In this document: one piece after another, positions 7,469 to 15,477 of the stretch
How positions within the stretch are numbered: position 1 is the first letter of the stretch
How the letters are laid out: each line of letters opens with the position of its first letter
NCBI RefSeq assembly: GCF_003605385.1
Contig: NZ_QYTV02000003.1
Location: 186,001 to 250,000 of the forward strand
Length of the DNA stretch: 64,000 nt
Direction: 5' to 3'
Source of the DNA: Siminovitchia acidinfaciens
GTDB taxonomy: Bacteria; Bacillota; Bacilli; Bacillales; Bacillaceae_C
The notes under the pieces: generated by a model
What the model saw: only the letters and a program-made list of their open reading frames with translations
Told to the model about the DNA's origin: nothing
The model's database searches: none
Position numbers and translations under genes: made by a program

Positions 7469-8467
7469 ATGACTAGAAAAAAACCTCTTGTCGGAATCGC
7501 TTTTATGTTAGTGCTCTCAATGGTGCTGGCCGCCTGCGGCGGAGGCGATAAAGGCAAGAACAACGCTGAAAAAGACGGAAAAGATTATGGAGTAAAATTC
7601 ATAAGTATTGCAACAGGCGGGACTGGAGGTACATATTATCCTCTTGGAGGAAGCTTTGCCAATCTGATCAAAGATGCAACAGGGATTGAATCCAACGCAG
7701 TGACATCCGGTGCATCTGCAGAAAATATGGCTTTGATTAAAAAAGAAGAAGTGGAAGTTGCTTTCACACAAACAGATATTGCAACTTATGCCACTGAAGG
7801 AAAAAGAATGTTTAAAGAAAAAGTGGAAAACATGAAAGGATTGGGCACTCTTTATCCTGAAACGATACAAATTGTTACCACGGAGAAATCAGGAATAAAA
7901 TCGGTAGAAGATTTGAAAGGTAAAACGGTCTCGGTTGGAGAATCAGGCTCCGGAGTAATTGCAAATGCAGAGCAGATTCTTGAAATTTATGGTATGTCCT
8001 TCGATGACGTAAAGGCCAGAAACCTTTCTTTTGATGATTCAACAACAGGCATCCAAGACGGTACGATCGATGCCGCTTTTATTACCGCAGGAACACCAAC
8101 AGGGGCTGTAGAAGGATTGTCGGCAACTGAAAAGGTGGTCATTGTCCCACTTGATGATGATAAAATAAATGCCCTTATTGAAAAATACCCATATTATTCA
8201 AAGGAATCAATTAAAAAAGGAACATATAACTCGAAGAGTGATGTGAATACAGTAGCAGTTCAGGCTATGCTTGTTGTCAGATCGGATTTGTCAGATGACC
8301 TTGTCTACGAGATGACAAAAGCCATTTATGACAATACGGATAAAATCGGTCATGCAAAAGGTGAGCAAATCAGTGCGGAGAATGCCTTGAAGGGGATGTC
8401 CATCGACCTTCACCCAGGAGCTAAAAAATACTTTGATGAAAAGGGCATCTCTGCTGAGAATAAGTAA
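7469..8467 (+). CDS. TAXI-family TRAP transporter substrate-binding lipoprotein
   Basis: 332 residues with lipoprotein signal: hydrophobic 8-20 and lipobox LAAC with Cys23, then a Gly/Lys-rich linker. The mature part starts with IATGGTGGTYYPLGG, the TAXI (TRAP-associated extracytoplasmic) signature, followed by NAVTSGASAENM and VGESGSGVIANAEQILEIYG. It would capture a small organic acid or amino acid outside the membrane and deliver it to the fused TRAP permease downstream; TAXI systems of known function import glutamate, alpha-ketoglutarate or similar. TAAGGAGG precedes ATG 7469. A terminator right after it may set a high ratio of binding protein to permease. Confidence 0.92.
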   Translation: MTRKKPLVGIAFMLVLSMVLAACGGGDKGKNNAEKDGKDYGVKFISIATGGTGGTYYPLGGSFANLIKDATGIESNAVTSGASAENMALIKKEEVEVAFTQTDIATYATEGKRMFKEKVENMKGLGTLYPETIQIVTTEKSGIKSVEDLKGKTVSVGESGSGVIANAEQILEIYGMSFDDVKARNLSFDDSTTGIQDGTIDAAFITAGTPTGAVEGLSATEKVVIVPLDDDKINALIEKYPYYSKESIKKGTYNSKSDVNTVAVQAMLVVRSDLSDDLVYEMTKAIYDNTDKIGHAKGEQISAENALKGMSIDLHPGAKKYFDEKGISAENK

Positions 8468-8482
8468 TTATCCCAATGGCAG

Positions 8483-8520
8483 GAATAGACCGGTTCACTT
8501 TCTCGGTCTATTCTTTTCTT
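8483..8520 (+). terminator. Terminator after the TAXI gene
   Basis: Ten-base perfect stem GAATAGACCG/CGGTCTATTC (8483-8492 with 8504-8513) followed by a T-rich tail. It probably allows partial read-through into the permease genes. Confidence 0.85.
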
Positions 8521-8833
8521 TAAAGTTCGATAACAGAATTTTCTCGAGGATTTGTTATATCTAGGGACTAGGTGCTATCGGCTCGAGGGTACATGCTGCA
8601 GGGGAGTAAATTCAAAATGAATGTACACCGGTGGCACAGTTTATTCGAGGGAGCTGTGTTTGCCTCGTCGTAAACATCATGAAGCCTATTCAAAGAAGCA
8701 TCTCACAATGTAATTGAAATCAGTAGCTTTGCTGCGGCGGCAGAAAACCTCCCTTATCAAAATCAATTTGTGCTTGTCGACTAAAGCTGCGCGCCTTACG
8801 CTTTTCTTTAACGATTTTCAGGAGAACGATCGG
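8521..8833. other. Gap between TAXI and DUF1850 genes
   Basis: No gene is supported. An in-frame ATG at 8714 extends the next gene into this gap but lacks a ribosome site. The segment near 8770-8815 (cttgtcgactaaagctgc and following) looks like a Bacillus-type intergenic repeat remnant; unverified. Confidence 0.3.
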
Positions 8834-9343
8834 ATGCAAATTTTAAAGCTGCTTTTGATTCCTGTTGCAGCCATGATATTACTTGCGGTACCAATTACGG
8901 ATGCAATAACAATCCAATCTCCGAAGGAGGACAATATCCTTGCATATTTCACGCTTCGAGAGACGGAAAATAGCTTCAAAATTGTATACACTCATTCCAT
9001 CCATCATTCCGAGGTAAGAGAGTCATACCTGGTGGAAAATAACGGGAGAATCCGCCAAACGGAATTGGAATATGAGGATACAGCAGTAGGCATGCCTTCT
9101 AACGCGGAGGAAGGGGAAATCTTTCGTATGAAAGATGGAAAATATCATATTGAAAATATGAACAGAGAGTTTGATTGGATTGATCTAGGCATAGGCCAGG
9201 TTAGTGCAAAACATCGTTTAATCGTAAAAGGAAAAGTGACGCCTTTTTCAGCTTTTGCCAAACCAGGGTCTATAGTCAGGATCAAGAAAAGAAAGCTTTC
9301 TTTCTGGCAGCAATGGAAAGGAGTGAATGTTGTTGGCCGATAA
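8834..9343 (+). CDS. DUF1850 protein of a TAXI-TRAP operon
   Basis: 169 residues from ATG 8834, preceded by AGGAGA; an upstream in-frame ATG at 8714 has no ribosome site. A single N-terminal hydrophobic segment (about 5-22) anchors or exports a small beta-rich domain with the DUF1850 pattern FKIVYTHSIHHSEVRESYLV. DUF1850 genes typically lie between TAXI binding protein and fused TRAP permease genes, as here; the precise role is unknown. The 3' end overlaps the permease start by 17 bases. Confidence 0.85.
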   Translation: MQILKLLLIPVAAMILLAVPITDAITIQSPKEDNILAYFTLRETENSFKIVYTHSIHHSEVRESYLVENNGRIRQTELEYEDTAVGMPSNAEEGEIFRMKDGKYHIENMNREFDWIDLGIGQVSAKHRLIVKGKVTPFSAFAKPGSIVRIKKRKLSFWQQWKGVNVVGR

Positions 9344-11288
9344 ACATGTGCATGAGACTTTATCAGAAGAAGAACAACAAAAAATATTAGAAAAATATGA
9401 TCCCGAGTCGGCTACGAGGAAAGTGAAAGGGCCTTTTGGCTGGATTATCTTTTTTGGTTTACTCGCCTTTTCAATTTTTCAATTATATGCGTCCATCACA
9501 CAGTCGATCCCTCGTCAAATTTTGCTGTCCATTCACCTTGGATTTGCCCTTTCACTCATATTCCTTCTTTTTCCTGCCAGAAGGATGACACGGAAAAAGG
9601 ATACAGTGGCTTGGTATGATATCATTTTAGCCATCCTTTCAGTCGGTGTCGGGGTTTATTGGCCATTGATGATTGAATCGATAGTCAATCGGGTGGGAAT
9701 GTTGACCACTATTGATTTAGCAGTCGGAACACTCGCTGTTTTATTGACGCTGGAGGCCACACGAAGGGCCGTGGGACTTCCGATAACAATCATCGCTGCA
9801 TTATTTATGGCATATGCATATTTCGGCCAATCAATGCCGGGATTCCTGGCACATAGAGGTTTGAACTTTGAAAGTCTTATAAACACGATGTTTTTTACGT
9901 CACAAGGAATTCTTGGAACACCATTGTATGTTTCTGCAACATTCATATTCTTATTCCTATTATTTGGGGCATTCCTTGTCAAAACCGGCGTCGGTCAATA
10001 TTTCAACGATTTGGCGTTGTCAATCGCAGGCCGAAGAATTGGGGGACCGGCAAAGGTAGCTATTTTCTCCAGTGCCCTGCAAGGAACAATTAGCGGAAGT
10101 TCCGTTGCGAACGTTGTGACATCAGGTTCATTCACGATCCCAATGATGAAAAAGCTTGGCTATCGGAAGGAATTTGCAGGAGCGGTTGAAGCGGCTGCCT
10201 CAACCGGGGGACAGATCATGCCGCCTGTCATGGGTGCAGCAGCATTCCTGATGGTCGAATTCATCGGCATCACTTACTGGGAAATAGCGAAAGCAGCTGC
10301 AATTCCGGCAATCCTTTACTTTTCAGGAATATGGATCATGACTCACTTTGAAGCGAAGCGGGTAGGCCTGAAAGGTTTGGCAAAAGAAGAGATGCCCGAC
10401 AGAAAAGAAGTTCTGGGAAAAATTTATTTATTGATCCCGATTCTTCTGATTATCGTTTTGCTCATGACCGGTGTAAGTGTCATGCGCGCAGCACTTTTAT
10501 CTATCATCGGTACAATTGTCGTCAGTGCCATCAGGAAAAGTACCCGTATCGGCTTTAAAGACATGGTGGAAGCTCTTGTGGACGGTGCCAGAACAGCTCT
10601 TGCTGTAGCAGCAGCCACTGCTTCTGCGGGGATTATCGTTGGAGTTGTTACTAAAACAGGATTGGGTTTGAAGCTTGCCAACGGGTTGGTCGGCCTTGCC
10701 AATGAACAGCTGCTATTGACTTTATTCTTTACAATGCTTACTGCTATTGTTTTGGGGATGGGTTCGCCGACAACCGCAAACTATGTCATCACTTCAACAA
10801 TTGCGGCACCTGCCATTATTTTACTCGGTGTTCCGGCACTATCAGCTCACTTATTCGTTTTTTACTTCGGAATCGTAGCAGATATTACACCACCGGTCGC
10901 TTTAGCCGCTTTTGCGGCATCCGGAGTGTCGGGCGGGGAACCGATACGAACAGGGGTCAATGCATCAAAGCTTGCCATTGCGGCGTTCATCATCCCATAT
11001 ATGTTCGTATTGTCTCCGGAATTATTAATGATTGATACAACCATTCCGTATCTCATTTGGATGGTATTTACGGCATTCACAGGCATGATTGGAATCGGGG
11101 CTGGTATTATCGGATTCTGGTATAGAAGATTGTACTGGTTCGAGAGGATCATCGCTATCGTAGCAGGCCTGATGCTCATGTATCCCGAAGGTATGTCAGA
11201 TATCATCGGGCTCGTGTTATTCGTAGGAATGCTCGCAACGCAAATGATGACGAAAAACAAGGGAAAATATAAATTGGCGGAAAGCTGA
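9327..11288 (+). CDS. Fused TRAP transporter permease (DctQM type, TAXI subfamily)
   Basis: 653 residues, the usual size of 4TM/12TM fused TAXI permeases. Hydrophobic segments run through most of the chain after a soluble N-terminus of about 35 residues; family motifs include SGSSVANVVTSGSFTIPMMKKLGY, EAAASTGGQIMPPVMGAAAF and GMGSPTTANYVITSTIAAP. It would use an ion gradient to import the ligand delivered by the lipoprotein encoded at 7469. ATG 9327 is four bases from GGAG; TTG 9333 has better spacing and is an alternative. It is the last gene of the operon, followed by a strong terminator. Confidence 0.93.
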   Translation: MLLADKHVHETLSEEEQQKILEKYDPESATRKVKGPFGWIIFFGLLAFSIFQLYASITQSIPRQILLSIHLGFALSLIFLLFPARRMTRKKDTVAWYDIILAILSVGVGVYWPLMIESIVNRVGMLTTIDLAVGTLAVLLTLEATRRAVGLPITIIAALFMAYAYFGQSMPGFLAHRGLNFESLINTMFFTSQGILGTPLYVSATFIFLFLLFGAFLVKTGVGQYFNDLALSIAGRRIGGPAKVAIFSSALQGTISGSSVANVVTSGSFTIPMMKKLGYRKEFAGAVEAAASTGGQIMPPVMGAAAFLMVEFIGITYWEIAKAAAIPAILYFSGIWIMTHFEAKRVGLKGLAKEEMPDRKEVLGKIYLLIPILLIIVLLMTGVSVMRAALLSIIGTIVVSAIRKSTRIGFKDMVEALVDGARTALAVAAATASAGIIVGVVTKTGLGLKLANGLVGLANEQLLLTLFFTMLTAIVLGMGSPTTANYVITSTIAAPAIILLGVPALSAHLFVFYFGIVADITPPVALAAFAASGVSGGEPIRTGVNASKLAIAAFIIPYMFVLSPELLMIDTTIPYLIWMVFTAFTGMIGIGAGIIGFWYRRLYWFERIIAIVAGLMLMYPEGMSDIIGLVLFVGMLATQMMTKNKGKYKLAES

Positions 11289-11291
11289 TGA

Positions 11292-11326
11292 AAGAAAGCT
11301 CCACCTTGACAGGGTGGAGCTTTCTT
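11292..11326 (+). terminator. Terminator of the TRAP operon, with tRNA-like hairpin core
   Basis: Fourteen-base stem, arms 11292-11305 and 11313-11326, then a T-rich tail. The 19 bases CCACCTTGACAGGGTGGAG are identical to the anticodon arm of the tRNA-Val 350 bases downstream. Confidence 0.8.
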
Positions 11327-11367
11327 CCGTTATCTTTTATAATAAGTTATATTAAGGAGGGAGCGGG

Positions 11368-11538
11368 TTGTCAAAAACGTTTAAACCAATTGATTATTTA
11401 AACGAAACAGAAGTACAACTCCTTGAGGAAACGAAAAAAAGATTGAAGACTGCTAAGTCTATCGATGAATTGAAGTACTATGAGACAGTACTACATGTGT
11501 TATTGGAAACTTCAAGAGATCGAAAACTCCAGGAGTAA
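11368..11538 (+). CDS. Small hypothetical protein (TTG start)
   Basis: 56 residues from TTG 11368, behind a strong AAGGAGGGAG. The product begins MSKTFKPIDYLNETEVQLLEE and is charged, with two amphipathic helices likely; no Cys, signal or membrane segment. The strong ribosome site and regular codon pattern argue for a real gene. Function unknown. It lies just before the tRNA-Val that begins the accessory region. Confidence 0.65.
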   Translation: MSKTFKPIDYLNETEVQLLEETKKRLKTAKSIDELKYYETVLHVLLETSRDRKLQE

Positions 11539-11648
11539 ACTTTATTATTTAGGAGAAAACAAAAAGAAATAAATTATTTTAAGAATAGTAGTTGACATTA
11601 TCTTGCACTTGTTATATATTATTAATTGTCCGGTTCATATTAATATTT

Positions 11649-11721
11649 GATTCCGTAGCTCAGCTGGGAGAGCGCCACCTTGACAGGGTGGAGGTCGCTG
11701 GTTCAAGCCCAGTCGGAATCA
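11649..11721 (+). tRNA. tRNA-Val (GAC)
   Basis: A full 73-nt cloverleaf: acceptor stem GATTCCG/CGGAATC, D arm GCTC...GAGC, anticodon stem CCACC/GGTGG with loop TTGACAG (anticodon GAC, reading Val GUC), T arm with TTCAAGC, discriminator A. CCA is not encoded. A terminator-like hairpin follows at about 11727-11765. It is the apparent integration target for the downstream region, because its 3' part recurs at 16780 and, degenerate, at 22791. Confidence 0.95.
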
Positions 11722-11724
11722 CTA
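11674..11724 (+). repeat. 51-bp direct repeat, copy 1 (att-like, 3' half of tRNA-Val)
   Basis: Bases 11674-11724, from the anticodon stem to just past the tRNA 3' end, are identical to 16780-16830. Duplication of a tRNA 3' half is the usual footprint of a tyrosine-recombinase element. A TTGTTGACGAATTGTTGAC motif lies nearby at about 11795-11813. Confidence 0.8.
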
Positions 11725-11854
11725 GCTAGAACCCTTGATACTTCAATGTTTCAAGGGTTCTTTTCTTTTTGTTAAAACTAGTAAAAATTCCACTTGTTGA
11801 CGAATTGTTGACGGAATTATTTTTCTTGGGTTTTTCTCGATATGAAAAGGTCAT

Positions 11855-11992
11855 TTAATCTTTGACCTCTATTTCATTTTCCACTGTTTTGTTTCCATCT
11901 TCTGTCCCCTGGGCCTGGCTGTCGTCGGAGTTACATGCAGCCAACATCGCGATAATAAAAAACGACGCTAGTAAGGCGAAAAACTTTTTCAT
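11855..11992 (-). CDS. Tiny putative lipoprotein
   Basis: 45 residues from ATG 11992, preceded on the minus strand by AAGGGGG. A signal peptide MKKFFALLASFFIIAMLAAC carries the lipobox LAAC with Cys20; the mature part is only 25 residues, acidic, with Asp, Gln and Glu. Such very short lipoproteins are common in Bacillus and of unknown function. It lies just inside the putative tRNA-Val-bounded element. Confidence 0.65.
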   Translation of the reverse strand: MKKFFALLASFFIIAMLAACNSDDSQAQGTEDGNKTVENEIEVKD

Positions 11993-12167
11993 TATGTAAA
12001 TCCCCCTTAGTTGAAATCTATCAGTAAGGTTACCATTTCATTCCAAAAATGGAAAGGGACTTTTGGATGTGTGGAGCCTCCAGTTATAGCTAACAAAGAT
12101 ATGAGCCTGACACCTTCCATCCTCCAACGATGAGGGCTTTTTTATTTTTGTCATAATAGAATAACAA

Positions 12168-12183
12168 GAGCGCTAGAAGCGCT
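12168..12183 (-). terminator. Probable terminator of the YjcZ-type gene
   Basis: GC-rich palindrome with arms AGAGCGC and GCGCTCT; on the minus strand it is followed by a moderately T-rich tail. It lies 70 bases past the stop of the YjcZ-type gene. Confidence 0.45.
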
Positions 12184-12252
12184 CTAGGATGTTACTACCT
12201 AACCGAATCAGTGGCGGATGTAGATTCGATTACTATTCAATTCCTGTGGAGG

Positions 12253-12390
12253 CTAGTAATGGACAAACGCTGTGCCGACAATAATCAACAGAATGAAAAG
12301 TACCACGATTAATGCAAAGGAATTACCCAGGCCGTAACCCCCTCCATATCCATAACCGCCGTAACATCTGCGTCCACATCCGAAGAACAT
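12253..12390 (-). CDS. YjcZ-family small sporulation protein
   Basis: 45 residues from ATG 12390 behind AAGGTGGTGA; an upstream in-frame start at 12465 is not supported by a ribosome site. N-terminus [20 protein letters not shown] is Gly/Tyr-rich; the C-terminus is one transmembrane helix with the hallmark [15 protein letters not shown]. This is the YjcZ/SscA-like family of tiny membrane proteins made during sporulation and placed in spore layers; precise role unknown. Confidence 0.88.
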   Translation of the reverse strand: MFFGCGRRCYGGYGYGGGYGLGNSFALIVVLFILLIIVGTAFVHY

Positions 12391-12661
12391 AAATATCACC
12401 ACCTTACAGGAATTAATACAAATTATGCGAGTGAGTGTAAAACGAGCTAGGGGATATGCGGACAAAGCTATAAAATGTGTATTTCTCTTGATTAAAGCCT
12501 AGGGACTGGCTATTTAAGCACTTTCACGTTCGACTGCTTTCAGAGATCTTTTCAAAATAAATCCTCATTTCTATCAGACGGATTGTCCAATCAAATTCGA
12601 CATTTTTCAATATATTATTAATAATTCCGGCTTTAATAAATATAAAGGAGGTGTCAGGGGT

Positions 12662-12784
12662 ATGTTCTTTGAAGATGAATTTGTACGTGGAGAAAGAGAA
12701 AGACGGAGACGGAGAAGGAGATTCATTTGTGAATGCCGTGAAGTAAGACGTAGACGTGAAAGAGAGCGTAGATGCGATTGGTAG
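12662..12784 (+). CDS. Arg/Glu-rich mini-protein, copy 1
   Basis: 40 residues from ATG 12662, behind a strong AAAGGAGGTG. The product starts MFFEDEFVRGERERRRRRRR, then CECREVRRRRERERRCDW with three Cys. It is a paralogue of the product at 13416, sharing the acidic-aromatic start, ERERRRRRRF core, C-x-CRE motif and terminal DW. A hairpin terminator follows. Composition recalls small coat or DNA-associated spore proteins, but no family is recognised. Confidence 0.7.
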   Translation: MFFEDEFVRGERERRRRRRRFICECREVRRRRERERRCDW

Positions 12785-12801
12785 GTAACTAATCAGAGGA
12801 A

Positions 12802-12840
12802 AGAGAAATCCCTTTAGGTAATAGTCAAAGGGATTTCTCT
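12802..12840 (+). terminator. Terminator after Arg/Glu-rich gene 1
   Basis: Fourteen-base stem AGAGAAATCCCTTT/AAAGGGATTTCTCT (12802-12815 with 12827-12840). Confidence 0.75.
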
Positions 12841-12947
12841 GATACTTAGACCCGGCGCTGACCAGGCTTTAACCCATGTGCAAATATCTTAGCTTGAAAG
12901 TACGAGCAGGAGTAAATAAACCATTTTAGACGAACAAAAATGGCCTG

Positions 12948-13189
12948 TTATTTTTTAAAGAGACCTGCTTCTAATGCTGCATCAAAACTTTTTTTAGCAA
13001 AATCAAATGAATCTCCTACATTTTCCCAATGCATATACATTAAACGAGGATCATCAAAAAACGTATGCTTAGATAGAAATCCCTGTATAGATAAATATAA
13101 TAACTTTTGATTAATAGGCTAGATTTAGTACAAATCATGACATCCCAATCAAAATAGAGCTTGTTCATCAAGGTGTTAACAAACCATTT
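12948..13189 (-). pseudogene. Frameshifted C-terminal remnant of an unidentified gene
   Basis: Two minus-strand frames join across a frameshift near 13118. The first gives KWFVNTLMNKLYFDWDVM and CTKSS (13189 to about 13118); the second gives INQKLLYLSIQGFLSKHTFF, then DDPRLMYMHWENVGDSFDFA and a normal-looking C-terminus ending FKK at stop 12948-12950. Codon choice and amino-acid order look protein-like, and no start is left. The parent family is not recognised. It shows gene decay inside the tRNA-Val-bounded segment. Confidence 0.5.
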
Positions 13190-13415
13190 TTAAAAAATAG
13201 GTAGTTATTTAAAAAGTTACGAGGATAATAAAATAAATATGATAATAATGAATTTGTCCCCTTTTTTCAAGAGCCACTTCTTATTGTAGGAGGGCTTTTT
13301 TATTTCTACGAAAAAATCCTCATTTATATCAGACTTTCTGTCCAATCGAATACGACATGCTCCAATATATTATTAACGAGTCGGCCGGCTTAAATAATTA
13401 ATTGGAGAGATGGAA

Positions 13416-13625
13416 ATGCACTTTGAATTTGAAGATGATTTTGTGGGTGGAGAAAGGGAAAGAGAAAGACGGAGAAGGCGATTTGTTTGCTTTTGCCGTG
13501 AAGAACGACGTGAGCACGAGTGCGAAGAGGAAGAAGAGCACGAAAGAAGACGCAGGCGTGAATTCGAGTGCAGATGTAGAGAAGAGCGCAGACGCAGACA
13601 TGAGCATGGAGAGTTTGATTGGTAA
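13416..13625 (+). CDS. Arg/Glu-rich mini-protein, copy 2
   Basis: 69 residues from ATG 13416, behind GGAGAG; an ATG at 13410 is too close to that site. Sequence order: acidic start MHFEFEDDFVGG, ERERERRRRRFVCFCREER, an acidic stretch HECEEEEEHE, then RRRRREFECRCREERRRRHE and a terminal FDW. It looks like copy 1 with an internal duplication of the C-x-CRE block. Upstream about 90 bases and the downstream hairpin are also homologous to those of copy 1, so the whole transcription unit was duplicated. Confidence 0.7.
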   Translation: MHFEFEDDFVGGERERERRRRRFVCFCREERREHECEEEEEHERRRRREFECRCREERRRRHEHGEFDW

Positions 13626-13689
13626 TTAGCCAAAATAAAAAAGGAAAAATCCCCAAGGTGATAGTTTAGGGATTGCTCTAATTTAAACT

Positions 13690-14620
13690 TCCACATTTGT
13701 AGCGAGGCATAAAAAGCCCCCTGGATTAAATGAAGGTCATCCAGGGGGTATGTTTGATAGCCTTTTAAGGATATATACAGTATATCTAATAGTTTTTTTA
13801 CATGTCTTTAAATAAAAATAAACAAACAAAAAACGATAATAAAATTAATCCCCCTTTGTTAGATGTGGACATACCTTCCGAAAGGGGAGAGTGTTTAATT
13901 TATGGGTTAAAAAAAAGCCCGGCGGTCACTGATGATTAAATAAAATTAATTAGACGATAATGATATCATCCTCTTTTTTTAATGTTGTGCACCATCCCTC
14001 CTCGTTTCAGGAGGGCTTTTTTGAATCAAATAAAAATATTCAGCATATAATATAAATACTCCACGATTGTTCATCACGATAAGGCCCAGCTTTGGCTGGG
14101 CTTGTACTATTATTTATTTCCATTATTCCTATTTGGATTAGATACATATTTTGCAATATATTAGAGACTCTTCATATCCAAATATGGACTGTTCGATTTT
14201 TATGTCACAAAACAATATCCAGCGTATAATAAAAATACCCAGCGGTTTGCTACCTCTAAAGAAAGCCCGGCGTAGTCCGGGCTACTCCTATTGTCATTCA
14301 TCCTCAAATTGCTCTAACTTATTAACTATATAATCTATCCCAAGTATAAAAAGGCCGGACAGTCTTAGTCTGGGGGTTTTTAAAAAGGTAAAGCTGTTCA
14401 TTCTAACCCTGCAATCAAAAAACAACGAACCATCACCATCAATAGCAACCAGCTTTTTTTAACTTTCACAGCTGAAAGTTTTTCCTTGATGACTTCTTCC
14501 GTTGAGAGAAAAAACTCCTCCAAATCCAATCATATGCACCTAATTCAGTACAGTTCATTAGGACTTTACTTCTACATGAAATGACAAATACTTCTTTAAT
14601 TGTAAGAAATCTTTTCCACT
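13690..14620. other. Gene-poor stretch rich in terminator-like hairpins
   Basis: No supported gene in about 930 bases. Hairpins: 13717-13748 (10-bp stem, T-run on the minus strand), 13996-14022 (CCCTCCT/AGGAGGG plus T6), 14084-14101 (GCCCAGC/GCTGGGC), 14264-14283 (AGCCCGG/CCGGGCT) and 14355-14380 (CCGGAC/GTCTGG plus T-run). Two -10-like elements, GCATATAATA (14043) and GCGTATAATA (14221), precede the third and fourth hairpins by about 40-50 bases in similar modules. Confidence 0.55.
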
Positions 14621-14649
14621 TGAACAACAAACGTATGTTCGCATATAAT
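14620..14649 (+). promoter_or_regulatory. Sigma-A promoter overlapped by a LexA-box-like operator
   Basis: TTGAAC (14620-14625), 18 bases, TATAAT (14644-14649). Inside the spacer is CAAACGTATGTTCG (14628-14641), matching the B. subtilis LexA box CGAAC-N4-GTTCG at 9 of 10 fixed positions. It predicts SOS induction of the two genes that follow. Confidence 0.7.
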
Positions 14650-14680
14650 TAATACAAATAATTGTTCGGGTGGTGGTAAT

Positions 14681-14896
14681 ATGACAGGCTTGTTAATGCG
14701 TGCAGCTGGGTCTAGGCAGAGACTTGAATTAATCTACATAAACAAAAACAATCAAATATCTCAACGCATCATCAAAGTGATTGGCGTAACCGAATCAACG
14801 ATCAAAGCTTATTGCTTTAGCAATAAACAATTCCGCACGTTTAACTTGGCCAACATATTATCAATCGCCCCCGTCAGACAAAGGAGGGGAGCTTGA
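14681..14896 (+). CDS. Short WYL-like domain protein
   Basis: 71 residues. The pattern LELIYINKNNQISQRIIKVIGVTESTIKAYCFSNKQFRTFNLANILSI is a single small beta-barrel like the WYL domain found in short Bacillus proteins paired with YolD. WYL domains bind nucleic acid or ligands and regulate DNA-damage and phage-related genes. It starts behind GGGTGGTGG and its stop overlaps the next start (TGATG), so the pair is translationally coupled. The upstream LexA-type box places it in the SOS response. Confidence 0.7.
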   Translation: MTGLLMRAAGSRQRLELIYINKNNQISQRIIKVIGVTESTIKAYCFSNKQFRTFNLANILSIAPVRQRRGA

Positions 14897-15231
14897 TGGA
14901 TATAAAAGACCGTGGCACGAAAAAGTGGACTGCCATGATGCTGCCGGAACATGTCCAAATGCTTAAATACTTGAATGTTGATTACGAACGAGTCAAAAAG
15001 CCCGACATCGATGAACAAGGGTGGGAGGAGATCAATGAAACTTTACATATTGCTATTGAGTTTAACCTACCACTAAATTTCACCGTCTGGATTGATGGAT
15101 TCTTTGATGATGTTGAAGGAGTCCTTCATTATATAGATGAAATAAATAAAATAGTTCATGTGGTGGATATAAAAGAAAATGTACATAGAATTAGTTTTAA
15201 ATCGATAGTTGAAGTTGAATATAAAAATTGA
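14896..15231 (+). CDS. YolD-like protein
   Basis: 111 residues from ATG 14896 behind AAGGAGGGG (TTG 14893 is an alternative). The family signature DRGTKKWTAMMLPEHVQMLK opens the chain, followed by PDIDEQGWEEI and a beta-rich C-terminal half. YolD-like proteins often accompany Y-family polymerases (UvrX/YqjW) in DNA-damage-induced operons on Bacillus phages and chromosomes. No polymerase gene is present here; only the WYL-type partner remains, which may mean a shortened cassette. Confidence 0.8.
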   Translation: MDIKDRGTKKWTAMMLPEHVQMLKYLNVDYERVKKPDIDEQGWEEINETLHIAIEFNLPLNFTVWIDGFFDDVEGVLHYIDEINKIVHVVDIKENVHRISFKSIVEVEYKN

Positions 15232-15477
15232 TAATCAGATTGTCGTGTGGCTTATTGAGGTTCTTATTCAACAAACGGGCCAGATTGTGGAGCAAACATT
15301 TGATGACATTTGATACAATAAAGTTAAATAACTAATAGGGAATTGTGAAATTATTCACTTAAACCAACGGGCAGGTTTCTCGAATAAGGAGAATACCACT
15401 TTTTGTTGAAGTTATAGTAAACGAATCAATTACTTTTTGGTGATTAGGACAATACGGGAGGGAGTTAGGGGGATTAA

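Noticed and set aside
13373-13696. Several minus-strand frames rich in Ser/Leu/Cys opposite the Arg/Glu-rich gene
   Set aside because: They are the antisense of a purine-rich coding stretch, lack ribosome sites, and run through the terminator region.
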